The notes: generated by a model from the letters alone, not told the origin. A DNA stretch of 64,000 bases from Hominiventricola aquisgranensis (GCF_040096225.1 NZ_JBBMFC010000014.1:30050-94049); one strand, 5' to 3'. Counted from the first letter of the stretch, positions 42,937-51,930 are shown. Numbers and translations are program-made.

Positions 42937-45024
42937 TCAGGCTTTGACTGTCAGAACTTCTGTATCCTTCGTAGCCGCACCTGTTCGTACTTCACCGATC
43001 TCTTCGCAGTCATCTGTGTTGGTCACCACAACTGCCGTTGTCACCGGATAACCTTCACCTTTGATAAGATCCATATCAAACTCTGCCAGCAGATCACCTG
43101 CTTTCACCTGATCGCCGGTCTTTACCTTCACATCAAATCCTTTACCGTTTAATTTAACCGTATCCATTCCGATGTGGATCAGCAGTTCCACCCCATGTTT
43201 GCTCATAAGGCCAATGGCATGTTTGGTATCAAAGACGGTTGTCACTTCGCCGTCCACCGGTGCGTAAGCCTTTCCTTCCGACGGTTCCACACCAAAGCCT
43301 TTACCCAGCATTTCTGAAGAAAATACTGCGTCCGGCACTTCTGACAGTGGAATAACCGTTCCGTTCATCGGGCTTTTGATCTCCTCTCCGGAGCTCACCT
43401 GGGAGCTCACCTGGTCAGCCGCAGATGTCTGTAAAAATGCTTCCAGATTGGTTTTCAGTACCGCTACCTGCGGACCATAGATAACCTGGATTCCTTTTCC
43501 TTTCAGGATCACACCTCTGGAACCGCTTTGTTTGAGCAATGCTTCCTGTACTTTCTCAGGATCTTTGATGGTACAGCGAAGTCTGGTGGCACAGCAGTCC
43601 ACATCTTCAATATTGGCTTTTCCGCCCAGACCTGCAGTGATCAGTGCAGAGACTTCTGCTCCCTTCACACCGGATTCCTTTGCAGCATTGTAATCTGCTT
43701 TGGTGTACAGTCTGGTCTCTGTATCCTCATCTTCCCGGCCCGGAGTCTTCAGATCAAATTTGAGGATCAGGAATTTGAAGATACCGTAATACAACAGGAA
43801 ATAAATGATTCCCACCGGAATGATCCGAAGCCAGCTGGTCTTTGCATTTCCCTGAAGGATACCGAACAGGAACAGATCCAGAAGTCCGCCGGAAAATGTC
43901 AGTCCGACAGCAATGTTCAGAATATGAGCGATCATATACGCTGCACCTGCCAGGATCACCTGTACTACAAACAGCATAGGTGCTACAAACAGGAAAGAAA
44001 ACTCCAGCGGCTCTGTGATACCGGTTGCCATACATGCCAGTGCTGCTGAAAGCAGAAGTCCGCCTGCCTGTTTTTTCTTCTCCGGCTTTGCAGTCTGGTA
44101 CATAGCCAGTGCCGCACCCGGCAGACCAAAGATCATAAAGATAAACTCACCGGAGAAATACCGACATGCATCTGCGCTGAAATGAACGGTAGACGGATCT
44201 GCCAGCTGGGCAAAGAAAATGTTCTGTCCGCCTTCAATCATTTTTCCTGCCACTTCCATGGAACCGCCCACTCCCGTCTGCCAGAACGGAAGATAAAATA
44301 CATGATGCAGTCCAAATGGGATCAGTGCACGTTTGATGATTCCGAAGATCAAGGTTCCCAGATAACCGGTTCCTGTTACCAGTCCGCCAAGTGCATAGAT
44401 TCCGTTCTGAACCACCGGCCACACAAAGAACATGCCGATACCTACCAGTACATATACAACCGTGCTGATGATCGGAACAAAACGGCTGCCGCTGAAAAAT
44501 GCCAGCGCACTTGGCAGTTCAATCGTATAAAACCGATTGTGAAGTGCCGCTACACCAAGTCCTACAATAATACCTCCAAAGACACCCATCTGCAGTGTCT
44601 GGATACCTACAGAGCTGGTGATAGTTCCCTGAAGAACAAAATCTGCGATACTTCCATCATCCAGGATCTGTCCGCTGTTGACCAGCATAGCATTGACTGC
44701 CGCATTCATGGTGAAATAAGCGATCACAGCAGAAAGAGCTGCAACCTCTTTTTCCTTTTTGGCCATACCAATGGCACAGCCTACTGCAAAGATGATCGGC
44801 AGATTGTCAAACAATGCGCTTCCAGCTTTGCTAAGTACAGTCAGGAACATATTTAATATGGTTCCCTCTCCCAGGATTGCCTGCAATCCATACGTATCGA
44901 TCATAGTTGCATTTGTAAAAGAACTTCCGATTCCGAGCAGCAGACCTGCTACCGGAAGCACAGCGATGGGCAGCATAAAAGAACGGCCTACCCTCTGTAA
45001 AACTCCAAAAATCTGATCTTTCAT
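42937..45024 (-). CDS. ptsG: PTS glucose-family EIICBA
   Basis: A 695-residue fused PTS permease. EIIC spans about 1-425 with G-I-T-E-P-L-E-F at about 345; EIIB (about 445-525) holds the phosphorylated Cys in D-V-D-C-C-A-T-R-L-R (about 475); EIIA (about 545-690) holds the phosphorylated His in L-I-H-I-G-M-D-T-V (about 615). The domain order matches PtsG of Firmicutes (glucose) rather than the NAG permease, although the two are close. It follows a LicT-type antiterminator by 12 bases and is controlled by the RAT/terminator at 46012-46087. Confidence 0.92.
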   Translation of the reverse strand: MKDQIFGVLQRVGRSFMLPIAVLPVAGLLLGIGSSFTNATMIDTYGLQAILGEGTILNMFLTVLSKAGSALFDNLPIIFAVGCAIGMAKKEKEVAALSAVIAYFTMNAAVNAMLVNSGQILDDGSIADFVLQGTITSSVGIQTLQMGVFGGIIVGLGVAALHNRFYTIELPSALAFFSGSRFVPIISTVVYVLVGIGMFFVWPVVQNGIYALGGLVTGTGYLGTLIFGIIKRALIPFGLHHVFYLPFWQTGVGGSMEVAGKMIEGGQNIFFAQLADPSTVHFSADACRYFSGEFIFMIFGLPGAALAMYQTAKPEKKKQAGGLLLSAALACMATGITEPLEFSFLFVAPMLFVVQVILAGAAYMIAHILNIAVGLTFSGGLLDLFLFGILQGNAKTSWLRIIPVGIIYFLLYYGIFKFLILKFDLKTPGREDEDTETRLYTKADYNAAKESGVKGAEVSALITAGLGGKANIEDVDCCATRLRCTIKDPEKVQEALLKQSGSRGVILKGKGIQVIYGPQVAVLKTNLEAFLQTSAADQVSSQVSSGEEIKSPMNGTVIPLSEVPDAVFSSEMLGKGFGVEPSEGKAYAPVDGEVTTVFDTKHAIGLMSKHGVELLIHIGMDTVKLNGKGFDVKVKTGDQVKAGDLLAEFDMDLIKGEGYPVTTAVVVTNTDDCEEIGEVRTGAATKDTEVLTVKA

Positions 45025-45036
45025 TTTTTCCTCCTG

Positions 45037-45876
45037 TTAATCAACGTGCATGGTCACACGTTTAATATGCACGGTCAGGTAGACTACCTCTTCTTCACTG
45101 ATCGCCACCTTATAACATTCGCCCAGATGCTGTCGGATCATCTGCGCACATGCATAGCTCTTCTTGTATTGATCCCGGATCATATTCCGAAACAGAAAAT
45201 CGTCATCATCCGGCATTTGTTTTGCCTGCAGCACCCGGGCTGCAAAGAATTTCAGATGCGTGATAAAACGTTCATAGTGAATCGATTCCTTGTCGATCTT
45301 AATAGAGAACTCCGATTCCACGATCGCGATAATATCATTGATCAGTCTGGGAATATCAAAGGTCACATCCATCTTCGTGTCATATTCCGCCGTGATAAAA
45401 TGAAGAGCGATAAATGCCGCTTCATCCACGGGAAGCTCAATCCCCAGCATTTTTCTTAAAATGCTTAAGCTCTGCACACCCACCTTGAATTCAGACGGAT
45501 AATACTGCTTGATCTCCCAGAGCAGCGGATTGGTGAACTGGATCTGATTCTTATATCTGTCAATCGCACCATCAATATGGTCGATCAGTGACAGATAGAT
45601 GGTCTCCTTTAACCTTTCACCCAGCATGCTTTTGGCATACTCAATGATCTGATCTGCCGCCTTGATATGTTCCAGTGGGATGTCCTGGATAATATCCACC
45701 AGCTTCTGGTTTTCCCCGGCAGAATTGAGCCGGAAGACCTTTTCCACCTTTTCATTCTCAATGGGCATACCTGGCTTTCTCCCAAAACCAAGGCCGCGAC
45801 CCATAACTATGATCTCTCTGTTCTGTTCATCCAGAGAAGTCACGATGTTATTATTCACGATCTTTATGATTTTCAT
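45037..45876 (-). CDS. BglG/LicT-family PRD antiterminator
   Basis: A 279-residue RNA-binding antiterminator. The CAT domain (about 1-55) begins K-I-I-K-I-V-N-N-N-I-V and contains G-R-G-L-G-F-G-R-K-P-G. PRD1 (about 65-170) has D-H-I near 100; PRD2 (about 175-279) has H-F near 195 and H-L/H-I-K-R near the end, all phosphorylated by the PTS. ATG 45876 is preferred because the frame upstream lacks CAT homology. It binds the RAT site upstream of its own gene and allows transcription of itself and ptsG. Confidence 0.92.
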   Translation of the reverse strand: MKIIKIVNNNIVTSLDEQNREIIVMGRGLGFGRKPGMPIENEKVEKVFRLNSAGENQKLVDIIQDIPLEHIKAADQIIEYAKSMLGERLKETIYLSLIDHIDGAIDRYKNQIQFTNPLLWEIKQYYPSEFKVGVQSLSILRKMLGIELPVDEAAFIALHFITAEYDTKMDVTFDIPRLINDIIAIVESEFSIKIDKESIHYERFITHLKFFAARVLQAKQMPDDDDFLFRNMIRDQYKKSYACAQMIRQHLGECYKVAISEEEVVYLTVHIKRVTMHVD

Positions 45877-45936
45877 TAAAATTTCCCCCGTGTCAGGCAT
45901 ACAGGCATTTTTCATAGTGGCCATCTACAAAATGAT

Positions 45937-46010
45937 GTCGGGGTCAAAAGCCCCCGACTTTGATGCCTACGGATTGCTTCGTGCTACGCACTCCCACAAT
46001 CCCTGGCATC
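45937..46010. repeat. Nested hairpin element between terminator and antiterminator gene
   Basis: Two adjacent perfect structures. GTCGGGG (45937-45943) pairs with 45952-45958. GATGCC/GGCATC (45962-45967 with 46005-46010) encloses GGATTG/CAATCC (45971-45976 with 45997-46002), which encloses GTGC/GCAC (45981-45984 with 45988-45991). It looks like a dispersed structured repeat of the genus rather than a gene. Confidence 0.6.
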
Positions 46011-46011
46011 A

Positions 46012-46064
46012 TAAAATAAAAAAACCAACCGGAAAGAACGCTTCCGCTCTCTCTCAGTTGGTTT
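46012..46064 (-). terminator. Riboregulated terminator in the ptsG leader
   Basis: On the minus strand AAAACCAAC (46056-46064) pairs with GTTGGTTTT (46020-46028), followed by a T-rich run. The upstream arm overlaps the RAT, so antiterminator binding prevents the hairpin. Confidence 0.9.
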
Positions 46065-46087
46065 TGCCTGCTTTGCCAGTAACAATC
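46059..46087 (-). promoter_or_regulatory. RAT site (ribonucleic antiterminator) for the LicT-type protein
   Basis: The 29-base minus-strand sequence runs from GGATTGTTACTG through GCAAAGCAGG to CAAAACC, a very close match to known BglG/LicT/SacY RAT targets, with the two internal loops in place. Confidence 0.92.
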
Positions 46088-46116
46088 CAAAAATATTTTC
46101 TTTTTGAAACCTTTAA

Positions 46117-46145
46117 AAGCATAACAAATATGTTTTTATACGTCA
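46117..46145 (-). promoter_or_regulatory. Promoter of the antiterminator-ptsG operon
   Basis: Minus strand TTGACG (46140-46145), 17-bp spacer, TATGCT (46117-46122). Confidence 0.75.
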
Positions 46146-46223
46146 ATTGATATATTTCACAAAAAAGCAGTCCTCATTTTATGCAATATACCATATAGTT
46201 TCTCACTGTTTCTGCTTCATGCC

Positions 46224-46252
46224 TTGACCCTTTCCCTGGAATAGTTTATAAT
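46224..46252 (+). promoter_or_regulatory. Promoter of the cellobiose-type PTS operon
   Basis: TTGACC (46224-46229), 17-bp spacer, TATAAT (46247-46252). A 9-bp leader hairpin (about 46268-46293, GTCAGATTG with CAATCTGGC) follows, without a T run. Confidence 0.85.
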
Positions 46253-46333
46253 TTTTTAATACTTAACCAATAGTCAGATTGTGGAGCGCAATCTGGCTGA
46301 TTTATTGTAATGCAAAAGGAGGTGACACCCAAC

Positions 46334-46675
46334 ATGAACAAGGAAGAAACACAGATGATGGCATTTCAGCTGATCGGATTCGCCGGAGATGCCTTTTCTC
46401 ATTTTTTCCAGGCGATTGACGCAGCAAAAAAAGCTGATTATGAAGAAGCCGAACGGTTGATCCAGGAAGGTAAAAAATCCATGAAGGAAGCCCATGATGC
46501 ACAGACGGATCTCTTATCCGCAGAAGCAGACGGAAAGGATCTGGCTTACAGCATTCTAATGGTCCATGCGCAGGATCACCTGACCATGGCACTGATGTAT
46601 GAAAGACTGGCTTCTGAGTTTATCTCTGTTTATAAAGAAATGAATGAACTGAAGGGAAAGCTTATCAATGAATAA
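46334..46675 (+). CDS. PTS lactose/cellobiose-family EIIA
   Basis: A 113-residue helical EIIA. His78 in M-V-H-A-Q-D-H-L is the phosphorylation site. ATG 46334 lies 9 bases after AGGAGGTG, the strongest ribosome binding site of the region. Its stop overlaps the start of the GH1 gene by 8 bases. Confidence 0.92.
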   Translation: MNKEETQMMAFQLIGFAGDAFSHFFQAIDAAKKADYEEAERLIQEGKKSMKEAHDAQTDLLSAEADGKDLAYSILMVHAQDHLTMALMYERLASEFISVYKEMNELKGKLINE

Positions 46676-48089
46676 AGAGTTTTTATGGGGCAGTGCTACT
46701 GCCGCTTATCAGTGCGAGGGCGGCTGGAAGGAAGGCGGCAAAGGCCTTTCTAACTGGGATGTATTCTGCCACAGTGAGAAGAACAGTGTCAATCCGGTGA
46801 CCGGAGATGTGGCATGCGATTTTTATCATCACTATGAAGAGGATATCCGTATGCTGGCTGAAGGCGGACAGAATGCTTACCGTTTTTCTATTGCATGGAC
46901 CCGGATCCTGCCGGATGGTACCGGTCGTAAGAGTCAGGAAGGCATTGACTTTTATCACCGTGTCATCGACACCTGCCGAAAATATCATGTAGAACCGCTA
47001 GTAACCCTCTATCACTATGATCTGCCGGAATCCATCTACGAAGCCGGTGGATGGGAAAACCGCAATATCGTAGAACAGTTCGTGGAGTATGCCCGGATCT
47101 GCTTTGAGGAATATGGACAGAAAGTGAATTACTGGGTCACCATCAATGAGCCGAACTACGAGACTCTCTGCTGTTATGGTTTTGGAAATTATCCGCCAAA
47201 TGTCAAGGATCTTGGCAGACGCTGGAGAGCTATGCATCATATGCTGCTGGCAAGTGCCCGTGCCGTTGCAGTTTTCCGGGAATTAAAGCTCCCGGGAATG
47301 GTTGGTCTGGTCAGCGACAGTTATCCAATCGCAGTTCTGACTGACAATGAGGCACACAAAAAAGCAGCCCACATGGCTGATCTGTTCTTTAACCTCTGCG
47401 TCAATGACGTATGCGTCAAAGGTGCTTATCCTCAGGATTTTGTGGATCAGCTGAAAAAGGATGGCTATGATCTTTCTTATATGAAAGAAGAAGATCCCTC
47501 CATATTTGCAGATGGATGTGTTGACTACCTTGGTATCAATGCCTATAACCGTTATATTGCGGAACCGGCAGACGGTCCGGAGACCAATCTGGGTGTCAAT
47601 AACACCGGTGATGGCAAGAAGACCAAATTCCAGATTGGAAACTGGTTCAGCCTCGGAGAAGACAGCGAGATGGAGAAGACCCCCTGGGGTATGGAGATCA
47701 ATCCACGTTCCATCTATGATCTTCTGATGGATCTGAAGCGTCTTTATCCACAGATCCCTGTGATCATCACAGAAAATGGAGTGGGAAACTACGATGAAGT
47801 GGTAGATGGTCAGATCCACGACCAGTACCGTATTGCATATCTGGAAGGCTATGTAGACTGGATCGAGCGTGCTATGGAAGACGGATGTACCGTCCTCGGT
47901 TATTTTGTGTGGTCCACAATGGATGTCTACAGCTGGATCAACGGATATAAGAAGCGATACGGACTCGTATACATTGACTATGATAGCGATGACCTTGTAA
48001 GGATCCCCAAGGACAGCTATTATTGGTATAAAAACAAAATACAGAATAGGAGAAAAAGCTTCAATGGAAAAATTCACAGCATTTATTGA
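46668..48089 (+). CDS. 6-phospho-beta-glucosidase, GH1
   Basis: A 473-residue cytoplasmic glycosidase. The acid/base Glu161 is in T-I-N-E-P-N and the nucleophile Glu (about 369) in I-T-E-N-G. The N-terminal F-L-W-G-S-A-T-A-A-Y-Q and late Y-x-x-R-Y-G-L-V-Y-I-D are GH1 signatures; residues S and K near the C-terminus that bind phosphate in phospho-glucosidases are plausible (K-K-R-Y). It hydrolyses the phosphorylated disaccharide delivered by the adjacent PTS. It overlaps EIIC by 26 bases. Confidence 0.9.
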   Translation: MNKEFLWGSATAAYQCEGGWKEGGKGLSNWDVFCHSEKNSVNPVTGDVACDFYHHYEEDIRMLAEGGQNAYRFSIAWTRILPDGTGRKSQEGIDFYHRVIDTCRKYHVEPLVTLYHYDLPESIYEAGGWENRNIVEQFVEYARICFEEYGQKVNYWVTINEPNYETLCCYGFGNYPPNVKDLGRRWRAMHHMLLASARAVAVFRELKLPGMVGLVSDSYPIAVLTDNEAHKKAAHMADLFFNLCVNDVCVKGAYPQDFVDQLKKDGYDLSYMKEEDPSIFADGCVDYLGINAYNRYIAEPADGPETNLGVNNTGDGKKTKFQIGNWFSLGEDSEMEKTPWGMEINPRSIYDLLMDLKRLYPQIPVIITENGVGNYDEVVDGQIHDQYRIAYLEGYVDWIERAMEDGCTVLGYFVWSTMDVYSWINGYKKRYGLVYIDYDSDDLVRIPKDSYYWYKNKIQNRRKSFNGKIHSIY

Positions 48090-49374
48090 AAAACACATTG
48101 CTCCAATGGCGAATAAGCTGGGTAGAAATAAATATGTTGTTGCACTGCAGAATTCCTTCTTTGCAATGATCCCGTTTATCACCGTTGGTGCACTGGCACT
48201 GGTACTGATCAGTCCGCCTGCAGATTATACAACCATGGATCCTGGTGTTGCACGTTCCCTCATGCAGGGATGGCAGGCATTTGCTGATTTTACCGGCCCT
48301 ACCTTTAACTTTATCAACATGGTAACCATGAACCTGCTTGCATTCTGGATCGCTCTTGGAATGGGTCTGAATCTGGCAAAACATCACAAGATGACTCCGG
48401 CTATGCCGATCCTGGTTACTACCATGTCCTTCCTGATCTGGGCTACTATGAACCCGGACGGAAGCCTGACCTTTGATTACCTTGGAGGAACTGGTCTGTT
48501 CGTTGCACTGGTTGCATCGATCCTGTCCTTCGAGCTGTACAGAACCCTGACTGAGAAAAAAGTCGGCCACATCGATCTGTCTGGTGCAGGAGTTCCGCCT
48601 GCACTGGCTGATTCCCTTGGAAACCTGCTCCCGGTTGTGATCATCTTCCTGATCTTCGGTGTATCTGGACAGATCATCATGAGCATCACCGGTGCTCCGC
48701 TGCCGGAGCTGATGACCATCCTCATGTCCCCGCTGCTCGGACTGGTAGACAGTATTGGAGGAATCATCTTCCTGGCTGTTCTTGTCATGATCCTGTGGTG
48801 GTTCGGTATCCATGATTCTGTTATCACCGGACCGCTGGATGTATTCCTTATGAGCAACTACAGCGCAAACATGGCTGCATTCGCTGCCGGAACTGCTGCT
48901 GTATCCCTGCCGTACATTGTAAATGAGCCGTTCTGGTGGACTTTCATGACCATCGGTGGAAGTGGTGCTACACTTGGTCTTGCTGTTCTGGCAGCAACCA
49001 GTAAATCCAAACAGATCAGAACCGTCGGAAGACTGGGACTGATCCCGGCGATCTTCAACATCAATGAGCCGTTGATCTTCGGTCTGCCGATCATGTACAA
49101 CCCGACTCTGTTGATCCCGTTCGTAGTCGCTATGCCGCTCAACGGTGTCATCACTTACATCTGTATGGCTACCGGTATCGTATCCAAATCCTTCGCTTAC
49201 GGCGGATGGAACATGCCGGCTCCATTTGGAGCATTTATCGCAACTCTGGATGTGAAAGCATTCATCCTTGCAATTGCTCTGATTGCCATTGATGCACTTA
49301 TCTATCTGCCATTCTTCAAAGTATATGAGAAGCAGAAGCTTGCAGAAGAGACAGCTGTACCTACGGAGGAATAA
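48064..49374 (+). CDS. PTS lactose/cellobiose-family EIIC
   Basis: A 436-residue permease with about ten hydrophobic helices. F-F-A-M-I-P-F-I-T-V-G near the N-terminus and N-I-N-E-P-L-I-F-G-L-P-I-M-Y-N-P (about 336-351) are the family signature. AGGAG lies upstream of the ATG within the GH1 gene. Substrate likely cellobiose or another beta-glucoside. Confidence 0.93.
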   Translation: MEKFTAFIEKHIAPMANKLGRNKYVVALQNSFFAMIPFITVGALALVLISPPADYTTMDPGVARSLMQGWQAFADFTGPTFNFINMVTMNLLAFWIALGMGLNLAKHHKMTPAMPILVTTMSFLIWATMNPDGSLTFDYLGGTGLFVALVASILSFELYRTLTEKKVGHIDLSGAGVPPALADSLGNLLPVVIIFLIFGVSGQIIMSITGAPLPELMTILMSPLLGLVDSIGGIIFLAVLVMILWWFGIHDSVITGPLDVFLMSNYSANMAAFAAGTAAVSLPYIVNEPFWWTFMTIGGSGATLGLAVLAATSKSKQIRTVGRLGLIPAIFNINEPLIFGLPIMYNPTLLIPFVVAMPLNGVITYICMATGIVSKSFAYGGWNMPAPFGAFIATLDVKAFILAIALIAIDALIYLPFFKVYEKQKLAEETAVPTEE

Positions 49375-49377
49375 AGC

Positions 49378-49671
49378 ATGAATATCGTTATGTTATGTAA
49401 CCTGGGAATGAGCACCGGTATGATGGTGAAGAAGTTGGAACAGGAAGCAGCTAAGAGAAATCTGGAGGCTACTATTCAAGCATATCCTATGGTAGAACTG
49501 GATGAGCATCTGGACGGAACCGATGCGATCCTCCTCGGACCGCAGATCCGTTTTGCACTGGATGACATCAAAAAACAGGCTGGTTCTATCCCAGTCATGG
49601 CAATCGCTCCGCAGGATTTTGGCACCATGAACGCTGCCAAAGTTCTGGACGAACTGATGAAACTGATGTAA
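49378..49671 (+). CDS. PTS lactose/cellobiose-family EIIB
   Basis: A 97-residue EIIB with the phospho-cysteine Cys7 in L-C-N-L-G-M-S-T. It starts 3 bases after the EIIC stop and ends the operon before a strong terminator. Confidence 0.93.
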   Translation: MNIVMLCNLGMSTGMMVKKLEQEAAKRNLEATIQAYPMVELDEHLDGTDAILLGPQIRFALDDIKKQAGSIPVMAIAPQDFGTMNAAKVLDELMKLM

Positions 49672-49693
49672 GTAAATACTGATTCGTTCTGAA

Positions 49694-49734
49694 AGATCCT
49701 CCGGCTGACAACTGTCAGCCGGAGGATCTTTTTT
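49694..49734. terminator. Strong terminator of the cellobiose operon, overlapping spmA 3' end
   Basis: A 17-bp perfect inverted repeat (49694-49710 with 49713-49729) followed by T6. The convergent spmA gene ends inside it (stop at 49715). Confidence 0.93.
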
Positions 49735-50359
49735 GCATGAATAGACAGAAGATCACGCCCACCCCGGTACTGACCATGGTTGCCACAATGGCCGGTCCTA
49801 TGATCGCAGCAGGGTCCACACTGCCATACTGACTCCGATAAGCGATGATATTGACCGGGATCAGCTGAAGCGAGGAAATATTCAGGACCAGAAACGTACA
49901 CATCTCGTCACTTGCCGTACCTGGTGGAACCACTCTGGACCGCGGTCTCATGACTCCTTCCTTTACAGGGCTAATATCCTCTCTGTGCCGGTCCTCTTCC
50001 AGTGCTGACAATTCTTCCATAGCTTTTAAGCCCGCCGGAGTTGCTGCCCAGCCAAGCCCCAGTACGTTCGCAATACAATTGACAGCAATCTGCTCCAGAG
50101 CCGGATGTTCTTCTGGAATCCCCGGAAACAGACACCGAAGTGCCGGTCGGATCCCTCTTGTCATGCGTCCGATCAGTCCCGACGCACTTCCCACCTGCAT
50201 CAGTCCCATCCAGAACGACAGGATTCCCAGCATGGTAATACACAGTGATACCGCTTCCTTGGCGGAATCCAGTGCTGCCTGCGTCACTGCCGGGATTGTT
50301 CCGTGAAATGTTCCGTAGATAATCGCCATCAGCATCATTCCTGCCCACAATGCATTCAT
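49715..50359 (-). CDS. spmA: Spore maturation protein A
   Basis: A 214-residue membrane protein of the nucleoside-recognition superfamily. W-x-G-M-M-L-x-x-I-I-Y-G at the N-terminus, N-C-I-A-N-V-L-G-L-G-W-A-A-T-P-A-G-L-K-A-M in the middle, and L-V-L-N-I-S-S-L-Q-L-I-P match SpmA. The partner spmB is at 25784, not adjacent as in Bacillus. ATG 50359 with GGGAG upstream. Confidence 0.9.
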   Translation of the reverse strand: MNALWAGMMLMAIIYGTFHGTIPAVTQAALDSAKEAVSLCITMLGILSFWMGLMQVGSASGLIGRMTRGIRPALRCLFPGIPEEHPALEQIAVNCIANVLGLGWAATPAGLKAMEELSALEEDRHREDISPVKEGVMRPRSRVVPPGTASDEMCTFLVLNISSLQLIPVNIIAYRSQYGSVDPAAIIGPAIVATMVSTGVGVIFCLFMQKRSSG

Positions 50360-50363
50360 AAAA

Positions 50364-50519
50364 ATACTCCCATAACACTGTTATTAACAGCTTACGGGAG
50401 TATCCACATAGTTATACATATATTTTGTATTATTTTCCACTGTCAAAAATCCGTTTTCAACAGCATTTTGTGGGTTTTCCACACTATCCACACAGTTATC
50501 CACAATTACTTGTTTATTA
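50364..50519. promoter_or_regulatory. DnaA-box-like cluster upstream of spmA
   Basis: An inverted repeat ATACTCCC/GGGAGTAT (50364-50371 with 50396-50403) is followed by GTATCCACA (50400-50408), TTTTCCACA (50475-50483), CTATCCACA (50484-50492) and a perfect DnaA box TTATCCACA (50496-50504). Four near-consensus 9-mers in 105 bp is more than expected. It could bind DnaA to control sporulation timing or titrate DnaA; no dnaA, dnaN or AT-rich unwinding element is nearby, so not oriC. Confidence 0.5.
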
Positions 50520-51191
50520 CTATCCAAGCGGCACTACATCTTCCACTGTCAGCAGGTCTCCAACCACTTTGAATTTCACATCAAACCCGGCAAAGGAGAC
50601 CCCATAGAGACGCTCCGGATCCTGTACATAGGCCGGTCTTGGATCCTGAGAGAGCACGCCGATTACTGCTTTTCGCTTCTCTTCCGGGTAGCGGCTCAGA
50701 AGCTCTTCCGGAAATTCCACCTGCAATGTATGCACCTTTGTCTGACTGGTATATCCTTCGGATGCTTCCGGGTGACAGTCTGACACCGGAATGTATGGCT
50801 TCATATCATAGATTGGTGTTCCATCCATCAGATCTGCTCCCGCCACATAAAGCTTCGGTCCTTTCTCCGTCTGCTCCACACGAAGCAGACGCACGCAGGA
50901 AAGCCCGATATCATTAGGTCGGAAAGGAGATCGGGTGGCAAATACACCCAGACGTACTTTACCTCCAAGCCGCGGCGGTTTGACCGTGGCAGACCAGTGT
51001 TCTTTTTTTGACTCCGAGAATTTCCACAGCAGCCAGATATGACTGAACTGCTCGATTCCCCGGATAATCTCCGGATTCCGATATTCCGGTTCAAATGTGA
51101 TCTCTCCTGTCAGTCCCTCCACCAGACCGCTCTGTCTGGGGATTCCGAATTTATCAGGGAAATCCGTATGAATATGCGCAATAATCTTCAT
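50520..51191 (-). CDS. trmO: TrmO/TsaA-type tRNA methyltransferase
   Basis: A 223-residue protein. TrmO methylates t6A37 of tRNA with SAM through a beta-barrel fold. F-G-I-P-R-Q-S-G, F-A-T-R-S-P-F-R-P-N-x-I-G-L-S and D-L-M-D-G-T-P-I-Y-D-M-K-P-Y are the family signature; the C-terminal extension is usual. ATG 51191 is 1 base after the upstream gene's stop. It ends the long minus-strand array. Confidence 0.9.
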   Translation of the reverse strand: MKIIAHIHTDFPDKFGIPRQSGLVEGLTGEITFEPEYRNPEIIRGIEQFSHIWLLWKFSESKKEHWSATVKPPRLGGKVRLGVFATRSPFRPNDIGLSCVRLLRVEQTEKGPKLYVAGADLMDGTPIYDMKPYIPVSDCHPEASEGYTSQTKVHTLQVEFPEELLSRYPEEKRKAVIGVLSQDPRPAYVQDPERLYGVSFAGFDVKFKVVGDLLTVEDVVPLG

Positions 51192-51192
51192 T

Positions 51193-51930
51193 CTAGTATC
51201 CATAGATATCATAAATCTCATCCATATATTTTCCAGGTTCTTTATATATGATCAGCGGCTTCTCCACCGTGATCCGTGGGCGCCCGCCCTTCACAGCCTC
51301 CAGTAAAACCATATTTGGCTCACGATCCACATACGGGTAGACCAGCTGCATCCGCTTGGGTTCCAGACCATGGGCACATAAGCCCGTCATGATCTCTGCC
51401 AGGCGAAATGGTCGATGCACCATATAAAACCGGCCGCCCGGCATCAGAAGTCCTGCAGCCTGGGATATCACATCCTCCAGCGTACACAATACCTCGTGTC
51501 TTGCGATAGCCTTCGGCTGATCTGGATTCTGTAATCCATGCTGTGCTGTCATATACGGCGGATTACTGGTCACCACATGACAGGAAGCAGCACCGAAGAT
51601 CTGCACTGCCTCCTTAATATCTCCATTTACAATGTGAACCCGTTCCTGAAGATCATTGAGCTGGACACTGCGTGATGCCATATCCGCACTCTCCGGCTGG
51701 ATCTCCAATCCAGTAAAGGATGCGCCCTTGCTTCTTGCTTCCAGCAGGATCGGTATGATCCCCGTACCGGTTCCAAGATCCACGACCCGTTCTCCTGGCT
51801 TTACCTTTGCAAACCCGGACAACAATACCGCATCCATTCCAAAACAGAAACGGCCGGGATCCTGTATGATCTTGTATCCATTTCTCTGCAAGTCATCCAA
51901 TCGTTCTCCCGGCTTCAATTCTATATTCAT
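51193..51930 (-). CDS. TrmN6/YfiC-like tRNA(Val) adenine methyltransferase
   Basis: A 245-residue SAM methyltransferase. SAM motif D-L-G-T-G-T-G (about 52-58), catalytic N-P-P-Y (about 124-127). This family methylates A37 of tRNA-Val in E. coli; the Gram-positive members sit next to rsmI, as here. ATG overlaps the rsmI stop (ATGA). Confidence 0.9.
   Translation of the reverse strand: MNIELKPGERLDDLQRNGYKIIQDPGRFCFGMDAVLLSGFAKVKPGERVVDLGTGTGIIPILLEARSKGASFTGLEIQPESADMASRSVQLNDLQERVHIVNGDIKEAVQIFGAASCHVVTSNPPYMTAQHGLQNPDQPKAIARHEVLCTLEDVISQAAGLLMPGGRFYMVHRPFRLAEIMTGLCAHGLEPKRMQLVYPYVDREPNMVLLEAVKGGRPRITVEKPLIIYKEPGKYMDEIYDIYGY

Noticed and set aside
47283..48182. 299-codon minus-strand frame across the GH1 gene
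   Set aside because: Antisense to a clear glycosidase; composition follows the complement.
50400..50520. Chromosome origin
   Set aside because: DnaA-like boxes are present, but there is no dnaA/dnaN, no long AT-rich unwinding element and gene content is wrong for oriC.
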